64,000 bases of DNA from Parapristionchus giblindavisi (lineage: Eukaryota > Nematoda > Chromadorea > Rhabditida > Diplogasteridae). A program made the position numbers and the translations under genes. The notes beneath the pieces are model-generated. The model was not told where the DNA came from and did no database searches. It saw only the letters and a list, made by a program, of their open reading frames with translations. The first letter of the stretch is position 1, and each line of letters opens with the position of its first letter. The stretch lies in assembly GCA_943737045.1 (NCBI GenBank), contig CALSFV010000018.1, positions 1,116,001 to 1,180,000 of the forward strand, in the 5' to 3' direction. Positions 59,901 through 64,000 of the stretch are shown piece by piece.

Positions 59901-60705
59901 GTTGGCTTTTGTCATTTTCGGATTCTTCATGTAAGTTTACGTCAGATAAAATATGCTGGACAGCAATAATTTAAAAATAGAAAATTCCAACAAACCTTAC
60001 TCAATGAAAAATTCAATCAAATATGCTGTATTTTTCCATATCGCAATTAAGTTTGCAAAAGGATATTAAAGGATATTAATATTAATACAATTATAGATAT
60101 GGTCCAGATGATTGCTTATTGGCACGAAGTATTTGTTGTGCTGTCTTTGACCCGTACATAAATGTGTAAGTCAAACCAGTTTCAATTCGAACAAATTTAT
60201 GAAAAGAAATCAACGACTAGATTGCCAAAAATTCGTGAAAGGGGTGGTCTTCAAATCTTCTCGTGAAATTTGACATAAGTTCATTTTCATTTCACTTCAC
60301 TCCTCAAACAACGAAACATTCTGCGAAATTAACAGACAATTAAAATTTTCCAGCATGTAAGATTAATCGAAAATTAATGATTTTACAATTCACAGGATCG
60401 CGCTATTCTTTATGTTCTTTTCAATAACGGGAGATTCAGAATTTCTTCGTCAACTTCATCGAATGAAACCAATAATTGCAATCAGAAGCATATTCAATAT
60501 TAAGGTTATTTTTATATTTGAAAAATAGTTTCATTAACGATCTTTACATAAAATTTTCCATATTTGATTCGTATTGTTACCCTAACATTAATGTTCTCAC
60601 TTCTAGGAACCATCCTTCACAAATTCTACGCTACTGAAGATTCATTCACAAAATCGAGACTCAACCGATTCGTATTTCAAGCAGTTTGATCTAGCGTGGA
60701 AATGA
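53902..60705 (+). CDS. Serpentine chemoreceptor (seven-transmembrane GPCR, SRE/SRAB-like)
   Basis: Exons: 53902-54118, 54268-54334, 58968-59116, 59307-59368, 59444-59644, 59860-59930, 60097-60165, 60396-60504, 60607-60705 (TGA); 347 codons in phase, typical for nematode chemoreceptors. Hydrophobic segments are spread along the length. PASFAIERGIAS..WRWYE after TM3 resembles the ER..A....YE signature of SRE-type receptors. A cytoplasmic TYQ/FQVRENVRIMK-like segment precedes TM6, and DPYIN lies in TM7. Exact subfamily is uncertain. Likely a plasma membrane receptor of sensory neurons (inferred from the family). The intron between exons 2 and 3 is 4.6 kb because two foldback elements (54378-56594 and 56599-58786) are inserted back to back. 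The exon 2-3 junction (L|PASF) is phase-consistent, but splicing across such hairpins is the main doubt. Confidence 0.82.
54378..56594. mobile_element. TTAA-flanked foldback element, family A copy 2
   Basis: Same palindrome as 23691-25905 with the same GAGACCGGCTCGG termini and TTAA on both sides (54374-54377 and 56595-56598). Length is 2,217 bp and divergence from copy 1 is low over the whole element. The asymmetric loop is reverse-complemented relative to copy 1, so the element is inserted in the opposite orientation. It lies in intron 2 of the chemoreceptor gene. Confidence 0.87.
56599..58786. mobile_element. TTAA-flanked foldback element, family B
   Basis: Termini GAGAGGAATCGC in inverted orientation with TTAA on both sides. 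The left TTAA (56595-56598) is also the right boundary of family A copy 2. Arms of about 810 nt (56599-57410 and 57969-58786) match closely, including GCGCGCGC near the inner ends. A loop of about 560 nt holds a minus-strand tRNA-like sequence, a TTTA repeat and a TAGTAA repeat. The arm sequence differs from family A apart from the shared GAGA start after TTAA. An 86-codon frame is conserved on both arms (56682-56942 and 58434-58694), but nothing shows it is expressed. Confidence 0.85.
57552..57620 (-). repeat. tRNA-like sequence in the loop of foldback family B
   Basis: On the minus strand GCGTCGAGGTAAAGAGGC (A-box-like) is followed at tRNA-like spacing by GCGGGTTCGAACCCCGG, a perfect B box. 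Acceptor stem pairing is poor. Likely a SINE head or tRNA relic that supplies an internal RNA polymerase III promoter. Confidence 0.5.
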
Positions 60706-61948
60706 TTTTACATTCTTATTTAGATTGCACCATTTAGGTCGTAGACATATAGAAATATCAAAAATATCATGATATATGAAAAACATTGAAAAAGCATTAA
60801 AAACAAAATATCCAGTTGCTTGTTTCTGCTGTATCTTATGAACTGTTGTTCGGGTTTTTTTCACATGCGAGAGATAAACCATTATGAACGAAATATAATT
60901 GAATGGATTCATTTACGGTACGTGCAATACAATAAAACATACTACAAATGGTTGGTCAATGAAGAATTGTCATCATCCGTAGTTTAATCTACCAAACTCC
61001 AATAGATTAAGTGCTTTTCATCACTTCTTGATGTATTTCTTTGCTCTTTGCAAATACATGCTTTTCTAACACCAGAGCTACCGCTCTATAAGCAAAGTTA
61101 ATAATTGATAATACTGCCTTCCTGTCGCCACTTTTGTCTGCTAAAGTCGCAACCCGAGCATATTTTACTCTACGCTCTGGCAACGCTCTCGGGTAGACGA
61201 AGAAAGCGAGAGAGCTTTGCCACTGCAGAGAGCTTCAAAATAGTTCGGGATGAGCTTTAAGACAACAGCTTGTACCGCAATCGGTGTTTGATTTGAATTT
61301 GTCAGCTCTCCTTATCAGTCTGGTCTGTGTATTAATCTCTGCAGACATCGTACAAACTATAAATAATATTATGTATAAGATTTGGTATAGAACTCAAAAT
61401 CACTTCATTTTCCTATAGAGAATGATTTAAAAAAAATTGATTTAACTATACTATTATTAAATGTGGCTTTCCCTATGTTTGGGACGACAACGTCATTTGA
61501 TCTCTGTTATCAGTTGTATTAAGGTGATTCAGACATAACATTGATATCGTTTTTTATGCCCTTTTCACGCCCATTCAACAGTTGAGTTGCATGGTATGAA
61601 CTTGTAGAAAAAGAATGAAAAGGCACACAGAATAATTCAGCGGAATACATTCACTTTAACTATACATAAATAAACCAAGTCACATTAACTTCGAATCTCA
61701 AATATGTTTCAGATCATCAACCTCTCTCTTCTCTCACTCTTGTCTGTACCAATACTCTCGATCGATCACTTGTGCTCATATAGTATCAAAAATCAAATTA
61801 TGTTTTTTTTTTATTGTTACCGTTATTTCTTAATAATTTCCCCTAACTTAACAAACTTATGAAACTTCCGATTGTGGTCCACATCTATTTGACACAATGA
61901 GATCAATAGAACAAAAGTATTGTGAAGGGCGTGACGAAGGGGAATACA
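60706..61948. other. Intergenic region between chemoreceptor and CUB-like genes
   Basis: Contains the receptor 3' flank (AATAAA near 60930) and a hairpin-forming GCTCTGGCAA/TTGCCA...AGAG cluster at about 61165-61240. No exons were seen. Confidence 0.5.
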
Positions 61949-61990
61949 GCCTTATCAGATGCTTGTAAATGATAGAACTTTGATAAAAAG
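61949..61990 (+). promoter_or_regulatory. Paired GATA-type sites upstream of the CUB-like gene
   Basis: TTATCA at 61952-61957 (in CCTTATCAGAT, the complement of an extended TGATAAGG) and TGATAA at 61981-61986 lie about 80 and 52 nt before the ATG at 62038. Two close GATA words fit intestinal expression of CUB-like immune or stress genes in nematodes; regulation is inferred. Confidence 0.45.
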
Positions 61991-62037
61991 AAGATCACAA
62001 ACGATATAGTCACAGATCATTCTGTCTGTCTCTGAAG

Positions 62038-63867
62038 ATGAGGTTTACTCTTTCTGGTAATCATTTTTACTATTCCTTCAGAAAACGATTGCGTGATTCA
62101 ATTTTTCTTGCATACTGAAACATCTTTTTTCTGATGTATACTTGCACATAAATAATTATTAAAGTAATACCATCAAACTAATTTGAGCTAACAAAGACAG
62201 TGATATTTTCTTGTTCATGAAATATACATTTTTCATTCCAGTTATTTCATTGTTCGCAATCTTGAATACATCGTGTAAGTTTCTATCATTATTCAATGCA
62301 ACTTTTAAATTAAGAAGAAAATCCGTTTAAGATTGCCGTGTTACCTTTGATAAATCTGAAGTAATCGATAATCTTGACCTATCACAAGATAGTTATTCGG
62401 TAGCGTTATTATTTATTATGTATTTTTGAGTAATATTCATTGACAGACTCCGTTCCGTTGTTCGAAAGGATGTAAGGTTTTCACTCCAACAGAGAACTCT
62501 GCACTACAAATCTTCTACGATAATGGCACATCCATATTCAAGTGAGCAATATTTAATTTTGCAGGTTTATATATAAGAAAATTGATTACTCATCAGCAAT
62601 TATTTTCACATTTTTTCTCAGATTTGACGAAATTTCTCGAAATCCCGCAAGTAATCCATGCGTGTTACCTGTAAGTACCATGAATAAAAATAAAATAAAA
62701 TATAGTTTATGAATTCAGGGCGGCGATTACTACATTCAAAATACAGCTAACATTACCATACCATTTGTGTTCTATTCGAAAGAGACCGGAGCTGGTTTGT
62801 TACTACTATAATAATATATTTATGAATGAATGAACAGTTTATTTCAGAAAACTATGACACCAAAGTCTTCCTTCATAAGTATGACATTGCTATGGTAAAA
62901 GATGATTTCAACGATCAGCGAATAACGATATTGTCTAACGCCGGAGGATTCAGTCTCTATAGTATCACACCACCGTCAAAGGTAAGTAAATTTCGATTTA
63001 AAATAAAGGCAGTCCCCACCATGAGACAAATTATCGTGGAACATTTATTGAATTGATATCTTATGCTTCATATATAATATGCAAGTATCGGAGAGGAAAG
63101 ACAAATATATATTATGCATTTCAAACTGAACATAAAAATATAAATTCAGCAAAATCTCCCAATTGTGTATGCCATTGGAGCTGATTCTATTCGCAAAAAT
63201 ACTTGCAAGCCGATATTCAAATCACGGTACGAGGATGGATCGAAGTTTTTTTTAAACTTTAAATAATTTAGATCGGTAGACAACGCAAGAACCACTAAAG
63301 TTATTGTTAATGGTCCCATTGCAACGATTGACTTTGGAGTTGCATCAAGTACAAATTCCTTCGCGATTGACAGAAATAGTACGTTCCACTCATTCTTCCC
63401 CATAAAATAAAGATTCGGCAATTAAATTATGCTTTTTCTAAACACATCATTGCAATGTTAATTTCAGCGGAATTGGAAAACACTCTTGCCGGCGCCAGTA
63501 CGATTTATGTTTCTCCAGGTATGAAATTAACGTTTATTCAAGGAAGAAAAAAACCTCTTTAAAGGATACGTTGGCTGCTCAGATATCAGTGATTTGTATA
63601 CAACTTCAACGGTAGTTATGATGTATAATAGTTTCACAATGAGTGATACAAAGTAAGTTAAGAGCGTAAACTCTTTTATTTTGCACAGTAAACACAGCAA
63701 TTTAATTCACCTTTTTTGTTCTGAAGAAGAAAAATATAATGTTCTAAGCACATTTTACCGTTTTGATACTTTCTTTCCAGTGGTCTATCAGTGGATCTTG
63801 AAGGTCAATACAATATGATCGGTAATGATTCATCAGTTACTCTAACCATTGATGAGGATGTCATGAA
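62038..63867 (+). CDS. CUB-like domain secreted protein (nematode CUB_2/DUF141-type), 3' end not resolved
   Basis: Exons: 62038-62056, 62242-62274, 62447-62541, 62622-62670, 62719-62794, 62848-62981, 63150-63226, 63272-63378, 63468-63518, 63565-63652, 63781-63867. The first two give a signal peptide (MRFTLSVISLFAILNTS). The rest form a Cys-containing beta-rich extracellular region with CSKGCKVFTP, SNPCVLPGGDYY, RITILSNAGGFS and YVGCSDISD, plus potential N-glycosylation sites (NGTS, NITI, NDSS). This resembles CUB-like proteins induced by infection or stress in Caenorhabditis. Exons 3-11 are mutually in phase, but exon 2 ends in phase 1 while exon 3 requires phase 0. So either the signal-peptide exons are modelled wrongly or there is a frame break. 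After 63867 one acceptor (AACAG near 63956) would stop after four residues; the true end may lie beyond the window. Confidence 0.75.
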
Positions 63868-64000
63868 GTAAGCCATCAATCCATAATAGTTCCAATCTTT
63901 ACCATCTCATCGTCTCTTCAATATTTTATTATATTCTGATACGGCGAACAGAAATTGCTTGTAGTCCAATGGGAATTCTCTTTTTTTCAAAACGCCAATT

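Overview
This window looks like nematode genomic DNA, from a rhabditine-type genome rather than a platyhelminth or arthropod. It is AT-rich. Genes are split into many small exons (about 20-230 nt) by short introns with GT...TTTCAG borders. The protein families are ones nematodes expand: a patatin-like iPLA2, a sigma-class GST, a UDP-glucuronosyltransferase, a serpentine chemoreceptor and a CUB-like secreted protein. I cannot name the species. All multi-exon models were built by hand from splice signals, reading phase and family resemblance, with no alignment or transcript data.

Layout: 1-12.2 kb holds no firm gene. It has GA/CT-rich tracts, one palindromic MITE (2053-2682) and one isolated exon-like segment (9942-10037). 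A calcium-independent phospholipase A2 follows (12285-16253, +, 5' end uncertain), then a GST (18595-20742, -). Two paralogous GRAMD4-like membrane protein genes face each other: copy A (21728-28049, +) and copy B (33625-39845, -). They are separated by a repeat-filled spacer. Copy B keeps exons for a GRAM domain and has two phase-compatible first exons. Copy A has neither. A tRNA-Leu(CAA) gene with its own intron lies inside an intron of copy B. 39.9-45.3 kb is gene-free. A UGT (47305-51231, -) and a seven-transmembrane chemoreceptor (53902-60705, +) are divergently arranged. A CUB-like secreted protein starts at 62038 and runs to or past the window end.

Mobile DNA dominates the non-coding part. 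There are three large palindromic (foldback) elements flanked by TTAA: two copies of family A, in opposite orientation and in introns of different genes, and one family B element abutting a family A copy across a shared TTAA. There are also TA-flanked (Tc1/mariner-like) and TTA/TAA-flanked (PIF/Harbinger-like) foldbacks, and a tRNA-headed SINE-like repeat present twice in introns of copy A. tRNA-like sequences recur in the loops of two foldback elements.

The genes do not form one pathway. The GST and UGT are detoxification enzymes, the CUB-like protein resembles nematode stress or immune effectors, and the UGT and CUB-like genes both carry GATA-type sites close upstream, which suggests intestinal expression. 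The most interesting structures are the partial inverted duplication of the GRAMD4-like gene with domain loss, and the TTAA foldback families.
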